From Cohnella abietis (GTDB lineage: Bacteria > Bacillota > Bacilli > Paenibacillales > Paenibacillaceae), in the NCBI RefSeq assembly GCF_004295585.1, contig NZ_AP019400.1:3446001-3510000 (forward strand): a DNA stretch of 64,000 nt, read 5' to 3'. This document shows, piece after piece, positions 17,815 through 25,435 of the stretch. Both the position numbers and the translations under genes were made by a program. How positions within the stretch are numbered: position 1 is the stretch's first letter; each line of letters begins with the position of its first letter. Under the pieces are notes generated by a model, which was given only the letters and a program-made list of their open reading frames with translations, was not told where the DNA came from and ran no database searches.

Positions 17815-19277
17815 CCATTGTCGGTGGAGGTATAGGGGGGATGACTGTTGCTCTCTTGCTGTCCAAGCAGGGTCATTCCGTGACCCTCTACGAGAAGAAC
17901 AGACAGCTAGGTGGGAGACTCGCCTATCAGCAGATTGGGGTTAGCCGAATTGATCAGGGTCCAACGATTGTCTTACTGCCAGAGATGATCCTTAGCATTC
18001 TAGAGGAAGCAGGCGTGGAGCGGTCGCGCATCCCACTCATTCCATGTGATCCGATGCATCGTATTCATTATACAGATGGAACGGTGTTTCACAAATGGAG
18101 AGATACAGCGAGGCAAGCTCAAGAGGTGGAAGAGAAATTTCCTCATGAGGGCGATGGATTTAAGCGTTTCATGAGGGAGATGGAAACGGTTTTTGGCAAA
18201 GGCAAGGAAGCCTTTCTCGAGCGTCCTTTCTTGCGTAAGCGGGATTTCTGGAATTATCGGAATGTCGCTTTGCTAAACAAGCTTCAAGTATTTCGCAGTG
18301 TGAGGGAGGTTGCCGCTAAATACTTCCGTGATGAGAAGCTGAAGGATGCTTACTCCCTGCAAACGTTATACATAGGTGGTGCACCATACCGTTCACCGGG
18401 ATTATACTCATTACTTCCTTTTGCTGAGCATGCTTACGGTGTTTGGTACTTCAAGGGTGGATACGCGGGTCTTTCCCTATTACTTGAGGATGAGCTTCGC
18501 TCGAGGGGGGTAAATATTCAAACCGACACAGAAATAGATGAGCTAATTGTTGAAAAAGGTCGCTGTCATGGTGTCGTGACGAGTAGCGGGCAGGCCCGAT
18601 TCGATTCGGTTATCTATAATGGTGAATTTCCAGGATTATCAGGGTTGATGCGAGGTAAGGCACGTCCCAGGTTCAAATCGTTCGTTCCTTCCTCAGGCTG
18701 CGTACTCGTCTATCTTAGTGTCGCTAAGAGGTGGGAGAACTCAGCTGTTCATCAGTTTTTCCTGCCGGAATCGCTGACGGATCAGCTACGGCATATTTTC
18801 GATGAGGGTAAGCTGCCGGACGAGCCTTCTTATTATGTGTTTAATCCCATTGTGATTGATGCTGATGCTGCCCCTTCTGACGAGAGCGTCCTATGTGTGC
18901 TTATTCCTGTTCCTTCAATCGGTAAGGTGAACTGGAGCGAGGAGACGCCCGCTTTAGTGGACTATGTACTGGATAATATGCAGCAGCGTGCCTTCCCCGG
19001 CTTACGAGAAGCAATGATTCAGATGGTCGTGCGAACACCGGAGGATGCATCTGCTGATGGACTTTACCAGGGAGGCAGCTTTGGTATAGCCCCAATTCTC
19101 ACGCAATCCGCCGCTTTTCGACCGCAAATCGTGCCATACCCAATACAAGGCTTATACGCGGTAGGCGCCTCTGTCCATCCGGGTGGAGGAATTCCAATCG
19201 TCATGCAAGGTGCCAAAATGCTAGCCCAGCATTTATCGAAGGAGTGGGAACATGGAACTGTCAGTCTGCCTCGCTAA
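17805..19277 (+). CDS. crtN: CrtN-like dehydrosqualene desaturase (paralogue 2)
   Basis: FAD-dependent desaturase, 490 aa. Of the four family members here this looks closest to staphylococcal CrtN: LQTLYIGGAPYRSPGLYSLLPFAEHAYGVWYFKGG (two adjoining blocks, about residues 185-219) and the end VGASVHPGGGIPIVMQGAK mirror CrtN; the FAD site is AIVGGGIGGMTVALLLS. CrtN converts dehydrosqualene to diaponeurosporene or diapolycopene. The segment IYNGEFPG replaces the usual TADFPS stretch. It overlaps paralogue 1 by 10 bp and crtM by 26 bp, so the three are translationally coupled. Confidence 0.78.
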   Translation: MEVAIVGGGIGGMTVALLLSKQGHSVTLYEKNRQLGGRLAYQQIGVSRIDQGPTIVLLPEMILSILEEAGVERSRIPLIPCDPMHRIHYTDGTVFHKWRDTARQAQEVEEKFPHEGDGFKRFMREMETVFGKGKEAFLERPFLRKRDFWNYRNVALLNKLQVFRSVREVAAKYFRDEKLKDAYSLQTLYIGGAPYRSPGLYSLLPFAEHAYGVWYFKGGYAGLSLLLEDELRSRGVNIQTDTEIDELIVEKGRCHGVVTSSGQARFDSVIYNGEFPGLSGLMRGKARPRFKSFVPSSGCVLVYLSVAKRWENSAVHQFFLPESLTDQLRHIFDEGKLPDEPSYYVFNPIVIDADAAPSDESVLCVLIPVPSIGKVNWSEETPALVDYVLDNMQQRAFPGLREAMIQMVVRTPEDASADGLYQGGSFGIAPILTQSAAFRPQIVPYPIQGLYAVGASVHPGGGIPIVMQGAKMLAQHLSKEWEHGTVSLPR

Positions 19278-20112
19278 ATGCGAGAAAATGATCCGCACAG
19301 GATCATCTAGCTTTTACCATGCGTTCCGCCTGCTACCTTCCCCGAGGAAAGAAGCGGTCTTCGTTATCTATGCATTCTGTAGACTCATCGATAACTCGGT
19401 AGATGAACCAGAGAAATCCCCGTTCACACTGGAGGAGCTAGAAAGCCAGTTTTTACGCTTGGAGACGTCCAATGGGCATTTCATTTGGCCATCGCTCCGA
19501 TGGTTATTCGCTAATTTTGCTGTTGATCCGGGTTCATTTATCCGTCAGATGATCGGCCAGAGAAGAGATTTAAAGCTGACGCATTACGACACGGTGGCAC
19601 AGCTAGAGGAATATTGCTACCTCGTTGCAGGCACAGTTGGAGAGATGCTGCTTCCCGTGCTTCATGACCACCCAACAGAGCATGTTATTGAAGCAGGTAT
19701 TTATTTAGGCAAGGCTATGCAAATCGTTAATATAGTCAGGGACGTGGGAGAGGATCAGCTCCGGGGGAGACGATATTTACCCCGCGAGCTTATGGATCAG
19801 CAGGGCTACTCGGCTCAGAAATTTGCAGAGGGACGGGTTGATGACACCTTCATTGGGTTAATTGACAATCTTAGCTCATTGGCTCGATTATGGTTCGATT
19901 ACGGTTTGCAACGCTTGGATGCCTATCCCGCTTCGAGTGCCTTTTCAGTGGAATTGGCAGCAGGATATTACCGGGCCATATTAGATGAGATTGTAGCTAA
20001 TCGATATGATGTGTTTTCTAAACGTGCAGTCGTTGGTACTGCCGCTAAGTTAGAGATATTCAATAACCTCAAGCGGAAATATATGCCGAGCATAAAAGAG
20101 CTAGCCCGATGA
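19252..20112 (+). CDS. crtM: CrtM-like dehydrosqualene synthase
   Basis: Squalene/phytoene synthase family, 286 aa. Both Mg-diphosphate motifs are intact: DNSVD (residues 47-51) and DVGED (164-168) within NIVRDVGED. The C-terminal RYLPRELM and YDVFSKRA segments fit CrtM/CrtB. In this context it should join two farnesyl diphosphates to dehydrosqualene (diapophytoene); sequence reading alone cannot exclude a C40 or mixed product. No prenyltransferase gene is in the cluster, so the diphosphate must come from the housekeeping pathway. AAGGAG lies 7 nt before ATG 19252. It overlaps its neighbours on both sides. Confidence 0.9.
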   Translation: MELSVCLAKCEKMIRTGSSSFYHAFRLLPSPRKEAVFVIYAFCRLIDNSVDEPEKSPFTLEELESQFLRLETSNGHFIWPSLRWLFANFAVDPGSFIRQMIGQRRDLKLTHYDTVAQLEEYCYLVAGTVGEMLLPVLHDHPTEHVIEAGIYLGKAMQIVNIVRDVGEDQLRGRRYLPRELMDQQGYSAQKFAEGRVDDTFIGLIDNLSSLARLWFDYGLQRLDAYPASSAFSVELAAGYYRAILDEIVANRYDVFSKRAVVGTAAKLEIFNNLKRKYMPSIKELAR

Positions 20113-20861
20113 GCATTCGGATGTCCCGTAGTATAAGGCTAGTGTTTTTAGGGTGGTATACGGTCGGACTGGCGCTCATGCTTTCGGTAGGAGTACCCGA
20201 TAGTCTTGGATTTGCTAACGGAATTTTCTTGCTTCTCTACGCTATTTACGCTGTTGAGCTATATGGTAGAGCGGCTATGGATGAACGAAAGCTATGGGCG
20301 CGCGTCATTGCAGTGGGGGTCATTACCTTTTTTGTAGAGTGGATTGGGGTAAGGACTTCGTGGCCTTTTGGAGACTACAGTTATACTCCTTTACTCGGTT
20401 GGGCTCTTGATGGAGTGCCGATTGCTATTGCTTGCGCTTGGGTAGGAGTTCTATTAAATGGAATTCTACTGTCGGACGGGCACTCAAGGTGGAAAAGGGC
20501 TCTGCATACGGGATTGTGGACGGTTTTGATAGATCTTGTTCTCGATCCCGTAGCCTTTGTCAGAGAAATGTGGATATGGACAGATCACGAGGGTGTGGTA
20601 GCTTATTTAGGTGTTCCGATTAACAACTTCATCAGTTGGTTTCTCTTGTCTGCGTTGCTGTCTCTGGTGTTCCCTCTCGTTAAGCATCCTCGGTTAGTGA
20701 GAAGAGAAGCGGCAAGGCTAATGCAACTCATCCTTCTGATGTTCGGGGTGTTGGGGATTAAGGATGGCTTGATTATACCATTAGCCATTGCTCTTATCGG
20801 AGCTGCAGTAGCGGAAGGAGTGGCAAGAATTGATACAAGCACAAAGAAGCTTACGATTTGA
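20109..20861 (+). CDS. CruF-like carotenoid 1,2-hydratase (DUF422)
   Basis: Multipass membrane protein, 250 aa, of the DUF422 carotenoid biosynthesis family that includes gamma-carotene 1',2'-hydratase CruF and haloarchaeal hydratases. Characteristic pieces: EWIGVRTSWPFGDYSYTPLLG (about residues 78-98, read as two parts), DGVPIAIACAW, DLVLDPVA with a conserved Asp pair (about 140-147), and GVPINNFISWF (about 166-176). It would add water across the terminal double bond of the acyclic carotenoid, creating a tertiary hydroxyl. ATGA overlap with crtM. In the cluster it is followed by an acyltransferase and a second glycosyltransferase, which suggests that hydroxyl is tailored further. Confidence 0.83.
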   Translation: MSIRMSRSIRLVFLGWYTVGLALMLSVGVPDSLGFANGIFLLLYAIYAVELYGRAAMDERKLWARVIAVGVITFFVEWIGVRTSWPFGDYSYTPLLGWALDGVPIAIACAWVGVLLNGILLSDGHSRWKRALHTGLWTVLIDLVLDPVAFVREMWIWTDHEGVVAYLGVPINNFISWFLLSALLSLVFPLVKHPRLVRREAARLMQLILLMFGVLGIKDGLIIPLAIALIGAAVAEGVARIDTSTKKLTI

Positions 20862-21588
20862 GAAAATATTCGCCCTATATAATGATCGTTACTTGCTCAG
20901 GAGAAACTTCCACTCCTTCGGTGTTAGAGGGAATATAGATCCCGTAGCAGAAGGGCGTCCGGTCATCTACTTGATGAATCATAGCTCTTGGTGGGATGGT
21001 CTTGTCGTGTTTCACGCTGTCATGAGATTATCGAGTCGAAAGCATTACCTGATGATGGACGAGCTTCAGATGAAGCGCTATCCCTTCTTTCGGAAAATCG
21101 GTGCGTTCTCTGTCGACAAAACGGGAGCAAGAAGTGTGATGGAATCCCTTCGTTATGCGGAAGATTTACTGAAGGATGGGAAGCCAGTATGGTTATTTCC
21201 TCAAGGTGATATCTATCCCCTTGAACGAAGGCCGCTGAAGTTTTCCGGAGGAGCAGCCTACTTATTAGAGAGGCATCCAGAAGCTGTTATTCAGCCTGTA
21301 ACAGCTTATTATAGCTTGACGATGCACCAGAAGCCGGATGTTTCTTTGTTTTTTGGTTGTCCTCAGCAAGGGGAGTGCGATGACATTTCCCGTAAGGAGG
21401 CAACGTCGGCGTTAGAGCGTATGCTTGAGATGCAGCTAGAGGAGCATAGAAAGCAAGTTATTGCGGGCAATGGCAGAGCCAGTGAGACAGATTTCCGCTC
21501 CCTACTGAGGGGCAATCAATCCGTTAGTGATACCTTCTATGGATTCAAGCGGGGGGTGGCCAAATGGAGCTCGTTCTTTGGGCGGTAA
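20830..21588 (+). CDS. PlsC-type acyltransferase, probable carotenoid tailoring enzyme
   Basis: Lysophospholipid acyltransferase family, 252 aa. The catalytic block is NHSSWWD (HX4D, about 50-56) and the third block FPQGDI (about 124-129, in place of the more common FPEG). No N-terminal membrane helix is evident. Position between the hydratase and a second glycosyltransferase parallels CruD of green sulfur bacteria, which acylates the sugar of chlorobactene glucoside; a plain phospholipid role cannot be excluded. The start is TTG 20830 with GGAAGGAG 9 nt upstream, overlapping the hydratase gene by 32 bp; no ATG lies at a suitable place. Confidence 0.8.
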   Translation: MIQAQRSLRFEKIFALYNDRYLLRRNFHSFGVRGNIDPVAEGRPVIYLMNHSSWWDGLVVFHAVMRLSSRKHYLMMDELQMKRYPFFRKIGAFSVDKTGARSVMESLRYAEDLLKDGKPVWLFPQGDIYPLERRPLKFSGGAAYLLERHPEAVIQPVTAYYSLTMHQKPDVSLFFGCPQQGECDDISRKEATSALERMLEMQLEEHRKQVIAGNGRASETDFRSLLRGNQSVSDTFYGFKRGVAKWSSFFGR

Positions 21589-22757
21589 CCATTACGCTTG
21601 CGTTACAGCTGCTTTTTGTTTTGTGGAATTTGCGTCAAATGCCTAAGCTGGGCTTGCGAAGAGGCGACCTCCTGACAAAGGAAACCTCACAGGAAAGTAA
21701 ACAGGACAATAGCGGTGACAGACCGTTATTATCTGTTCTCATTCCCGCACGTAACGAAGAAGAACAAATCGGACAGTGTGTGTCCTCTGTACTTGCAGAT
21801 TGCTCGATGCTTTTAGAGGTACTCGTACTCGATGATCAATCAGAGGATGGCACTTATGAAGCCGCTTCCGTCTCCTGTTCGGGAGATAATCGTCTGAGAG
21901 TAATCAAGGGAACAGAGAAGCCGAACGGCTGGATGGGAAAGAGCTTCGCCTGCCATCAACTGTCTAAGGAAGCCAATGGTGAATGGTGGCTTTTTCTTGA
22001 TGCGGATGCCAGATTATCGGATGGCACGCTTTCCAATGCAATGGACATGGCGCTTCAGCAACAGAAGGGTCTTATTACTGGTTTTCCAAGGCAAGTAACG
22101 GGATCTTGGATGGAGAAGCTAATAGTCCCGTTAATGAATTTTACAATTGCCTGTCACTTGCCGGTTAAGCTAGTTCGCGATTCTACTGATCCTAAGTTCG
22201 TGGCTGCGCATGGTGCGTTTCTGCTTATTCACTCGGACAGCTATAGACAGATCGGCGGGCACGCTGCATTCAAGGAACATCTCGTAGATGATATGCAAAT
22301 GGCTAAAGCAGTTAAACGAGCGGGATTGCCCGTCACACTTGCGGACATAACAGATTACGTATCGGTACGAATGTATAACGACGCCTCGGAAGTATGGAAC
22401 GGGTATAAGAAGAATGTTTTCGCTGGAATGGGACGTAATCTGCCCTTGTTAATTGTCCTCTTGTTGTTCTACAGCCTACTCTACATCGTTCCTCCGATAA
22501 TGCTCATAATGGGAAGTCTTGCCTGTGGGTTGGAAGGCTTACAATCGGCTATCTCATTAGGAATAGTACCTGCTTTTGTTGCTTGGATGCTGGGTGTGGC
22601 TATTAAGTATAGGGTAGATAGACAAGGGAAGCAGCCAGCCAAGTTCGCATGGTATTTGCCCGCTGCCATTGTGCTCTTGATTTGTATTGCAATTGCCTCC
22701 TGGAGGGCAGCCGCTAACGGACAGGGTTATGTATGGAAGGGGAGGCGCTATTCATGA
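21564..22757 (+). CDS. Second GT2 glycosyltransferase, CruC-like
   Basis: Membrane GT2 enzyme, 397 aa. N-terminal helix (about 3-22), Ser/Gln/Asp-rich linker, then LLSVLIPARNEEEQIG (about 53-68), GWMGKSFACHQLS, DXD in FLDADARL (about 142-149), and LVDDMQMAKAVKRAG (about 231-245) with several C-terminal membrane helices. It is clearly different from the CrtQ-like enzyme. A CruC-type role, adding sugar to the hydroxyl made by the hydratase, is inferred from context. GGGGGGTGG precedes ATG 21564; it overlaps the acyltransferase gene by 25 bp and the next gene by 4 bp. Confidence 0.8.
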   Translation: MELVLWAVTITLALQLLFVLWNLRQMPKLGLRRGDLLTKETSQESKQDNSGDRPLLSVLIPARNEEEQIGQCVSSVLADCSMLLEVLVLDDQSEDGTYEAASVSCSGDNRLRVIKGTEKPNGWMGKSFACHQLSKEANGEWWLFLDADARLSDGTLSNAMDMALQQQKGLITGFPRQVTGSWMEKLIVPLMNFTIACHLPVKLVRDSTDPKFVAAHGAFLLIHSDSYRQIGGHAAFKEHLVDDMQMAKAVKRAGLPVTLADITDYVSVRMYNDASEVWNGYKKNVFAGMGRNLPLLIVLLLFYSLLYIVPPIMLIMGSLACGLEGLQSAISLGIVPAFVAWMLGVAIKYRVDRQGKQPAKFAWYLPAAIVLLICIAIASWRAAANGQGYVWKGRRYS

Positions 22758-24229
22758 AAAGAGTTGTCGTCATCGGGGGAGGGCTAGGGGGGCTATCTGC
22801 TGCTATTCGATTGGCAACTGCTGGATTTTCCGTTACAGTGCTTGAACAGCAGCCAACGCTTGGCGGCAAGCTACAAAGAATTCAGCTCGGCCATTATACC
22901 TTCGATAGAGGACCCAGTACGATTACGATGCCAGAGGCTTTCCGCAGAGTGTTCACCAGTGCAGGGAGGAAGATGGAAGACTACATTCAGCTCTACAAGC
23001 TTAACGAGGGAACACGAAACATTTTTTCAGACGGTACCACAGTCGATCTCTCCTCAGATTTGGAGGCCGTGGAAAGCCAAATTAGTGCGTATAGCTTAGA
23101 GGATGCTGCTCAATATAAATCGTTTATGAAGGAATCCGAGATTTTGTACCGCTTGGCTGAATGTAATTTTATGACCCAGATACTAGGGTGGAAAGAAAAG
23201 CTACAACCTCGTATGGCACTTGCTTTTGCAAGAGTTCGCCCTTTTATGACGATGGATAAATTACTACGTCGTTACTTTCACCATCCGAATACGATAGCCA
23301 TGTTTGGTAGATATGCCACTTATGTGGGATCCTCGCCCTGGAGCGCGCCCGCGATCTTTGGTATGCTTCCACATATGGAAAATGCCCTAGGCATATATGG
23401 AGTTAAGGGTGGCACTTATGCTATAGTGGAAGGCTTCAGTCGCTTGGCTAGAGAGCTAGGCGTGACGATTAAGACGGGAGTTCGCGTCACTCGAATCCTT
23501 TCGCGAAATGGCAGGGCGGTAGGTGTGAGCACTGATCAAGGGTATTATGATGCGGATTATATTGTAGCAAACGGTGATGTGCTTAGTGTTTGTGAAGAGC
23601 TGCTCGACGACAAGGATCGTGGAGCCATGTCTAGAAAGAAGGTTACGGAATACGAGCCTTCGTTATCAGGATTCGTTCAATTAGTAGGCGTGAAGCAGGA
23701 GTACCCACAATTGCTGCATCATAATGTATTTTATCCGAACACCTATTCGGAGGAGTTTCAGGATTTGTTTATACATCGGGTTCCACCCTCTGATCCAGCC
23801 ATTTATGTATGCCATTCCGGGCATTCAGAGAGAGGGATGGCTCCAGAAGGGGCAAGTAACCTATTCATACTGGTAAACGCGCCATACCTGTCGGATTTAG
23901 TTAACTGGGACAATCCGTTCACGAAACAATATGGGGAACGAATATTAGACAAGCTAGCAAGTCTCGGTATTGAAGGATTAAGAGACGCTGAGGTAAGGAT
24001 GAGCTATACACCGCTTCAGCTTAAGCAGGACACGTCGGCCTATCGCGGAGCGATATACGGAATTTCGTCGAACTCACCCCGACAAACGTTTGCTAGACCG
24101 TCCAATAGAGGGCCGATTTCGGGGCTCTGGTTCGTAGGCGGTACAACTCACCCTGGTGGCGGCACGCCGATGGTCGCTATGTCTGGTCAATTGGTAGCGG
24201 AGTCGTTGATCAAACATTCAGGAGTATAA
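22754..24229 (+). CDS. CrtN-family carotenoid desaturase/oxidase (paralogue 3)
   Basis: FAD enzyme of 491 aa: VVVIGGGLGGLSAAIRLA (about 4-21), FDRGPSTITMPEAF, ATYVGSSPWSAPAIFGM, LGIYGVKGGTYAI, LLHHNVFYPNTYSEEF, MAPEGASNLFIL, YRGAIYGISSNS and WFVGGTTHPGGGTPMVAMSGQ. It shares more with the CrtP branch (YVGSSPWSAP, YRGAIYGI, GGGTPMV) than with CrtN. Placed after the hydratase and second glycosyltransferase it could be a C-3,4 desaturase of the hydrated end, or a second terminal oxidase; sequence does not decide. ATG 22754 overlaps the previous stop, with GGGGAGG upstream; the longer frame is rejected. Confidence 0.78.
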   Translation: MKRVVVIGGGLGGLSAAIRLATAGFSVTVLEQQPTLGGKLQRIQLGHYTFDRGPSTITMPEAFRRVFTSAGRKMEDYIQLYKLNEGTRNIFSDGTTVDLSSDLEAVESQISAYSLEDAAQYKSFMKESEILYRLAECNFMTQILGWKEKLQPRMALAFARVRPFMTMDKLLRRYFHHPNTIAMFGRYATYVGSSPWSAPAIFGMLPHMENALGIYGVKGGTYAIVEGFSRLARELGVTIKTGVRVTRILSRNGRAVGVSTDQGYYDADYIVANGDVLSVCEELLDDKDRGAMSRKKVTEYEPSLSGFVQLVGVKQEYPQLLHHNVFYPNTYSEEFQDLFIHRVPPSDPAIYVCHSGHSERGMAPEGASNLFILVNAPYLSDLVNWDNPFTKQYGERILDKLASLGIEGLRDAEVRMSYTPLQLKQDTSAYRGAIYGISSNSPRQTFARPSNRGPISGLWFVGGTTHPGGGTPMVAMSGQLVAESLIKHSGV

Positions 24230-24246
24230 AGAAGGAGGTTATCATC

Positions 24247-25311
24247 ATATACGATTCCAAATACTCCTCGGAGTACCCTACAACTATTGAACGTAGGAAA
24301 AAGGAGCACATCGAGATTTGCCTACAAGAGGATGTGACAAGCAAAGGTGGAGGAACGGGTTTCCAGCACTATCGCTTTCGTCATCGGGCTTTGCCTGAAA
24401 TAGATTACGCTGCGATCGATACATCAACTAATTTTGTTGGGCGCGCGATCAAGGTGCCGCTAATGATCAGCTCAATGACAGGCGGTACAGAGGAAGCGGC
24501 TCGCATTAATATAAAGCTGGCGGAGGCCGCGGAGAAAAGAGGGTGGGCGATGGGGTTAGGCTCCTTGCGAGCTGCAATTGAACAGCCAGCAACGGCAGCG
24601 TCCTATCAAGTGCGCACCTATGCACCGAACGTACCCTTGATAGCCAATATAGGGGCTGTTCAGCTTAACTATGGTTTTGGGATCGAACAGTGCCGTAGAG
24701 CAGTGGAGCTTTCCGATGCGGACGCTCTTGTTCTCCACTTGAACGGACTACAAGAGGTGTTCCAGGAGGGCGGGAACAGCAATTTCGGCGGACTATTGCG
24801 AAAGATTGAGCAACTATGCAAGGTAGCTGAATTTCCCGTAGGTGTTAAAGAGGTCGGCTGGGGAATCGATGGCGTGACGGCAAGGGCGCTAAAAGAAGCA
24901 GGGGTATCTTTTATAGATGTTGCAGGTTCAGGGGGGACTTCTTGGAGTCAAGTTGAGAAGTTTCGTTCTACTAATAATCTGAGTAAAGCTGCCGCTGAGG
25001 CATTCGCAGATTGGGGAACGCCGACCGCCCAATGTGTTGTAGAGGTTAGCGAAGCAGCAACTGATACCTATCTCATTGCAAGCGGCGGTTTGGTAAGTGG
25101 TGTAGACGCAGCGAAGGCGATAGCGCTCGGTGCGAATATGGCTTCTTTCGGCCGCGCATTACTTGCGCCCGCTGTGCATTCTGAAGCTGAGCTGAACCAA
25201 TTGCTGGAGCGATTGGAGCTTGAACTGAGAATAGCGATGTTCGGCATTGGTGCTGCTAATTTACAGGAATTACATAGAACAAATCGAATTGTGCAACTGA
25301 GGGCAGAATAA
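24247..25311 (+). CDS. fni: Type 2 isopentenyl-diphosphate isomerase, apparent non-standard start
   Basis: FMN/NADPH-dependent enzyme interconverting IPP and DMAPP, supplying the carotenoid pathway. Family blocks: RKKEHIEIC at the N-terminus (substrate-binding Arg-Lys), GTGFQHYRFRHRALPEI, PLMISSMTGGT, GLGSLRAA, LHLNGLQE, VKEVGWG, DVAGSGGTSW and the end SGGLVSGVDAAKAIALGA. There is no ATG, GTG or TTG before the RKKEH block: the first is GTG 24334, which would delete it. A perfect AAGGAGG (24232-24238) instead leads to ATC ATC ATA (24241-24249), with ATA 24247 at the ideal spacing of 8. I therefore place the start there; a mutated ATG or a sequencing error would look the same. Confidence 0.82.
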   Translation: MYDSKYSSEYPTTIERRKKEHIEICLQEDVTSKGGGTGFQHYRFRHRALPEIDYAAIDTSTNFVGRAIKVPLMISSMTGGTEEAARINIKLAEAAEKRGWAMGLGSLRAAIEQPATAASYQVRTYAPNVPLIANIGAVQLNYGFGIEQCRRAVELSDADALVLHLNGLQEVFQEGGNSNFGGLLRKIEQLCKVAEFPVGVKEVGWGIDGVTARALKEAGVSFIDVAGSGGTSWSQVEKFRSTNNLSKAAAEAFADWGTPTAQCVVEVSEAATDTYLIASGGLVSGVDAAKAIALGANMASFGRALLAPAVHSEAELNQLLERLELELRIAMFGIGAANLQELHRTNRIVQLRAE

Positions 25312-25375
25312 CGTCGGTATGATGTTGTGATACTCTCAATCTTTTTCCTCAAACTGTCCTGTCCTAATCCATTTT

Positions 25376-25384
25376 TGCTATAAT
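25376..25384 (+). promoter_or_regulatory. Extended -10 promoter of mutS
   Basis: TGCTATAAT: a consensus TATAAT (25379-25384) with the TG extension. The -35 (TGTCCT at 18 bp spacing) is poor, as is common for extended -10 promoters. It gives mutS a start of transcription of its own after the carotenoid operon, and argues against mutS ATG 25409, which has no ribosome site. Confidence 0.65.
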
Positions 25385-25435
25385 AAGATATCGAACTAGT
25401 AATCATTAATGGCATACGATAGCAGGAGGAAGACC

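Noticed and set aside
24334..25311. Treating the isomerase as a truncated pseudogene starting at GTG 24334
   Set aside because: The upstream in-frame sequence encodes a good family N-terminus and has a perfect ribosome site, so the gene looks intact apart from its start codon.
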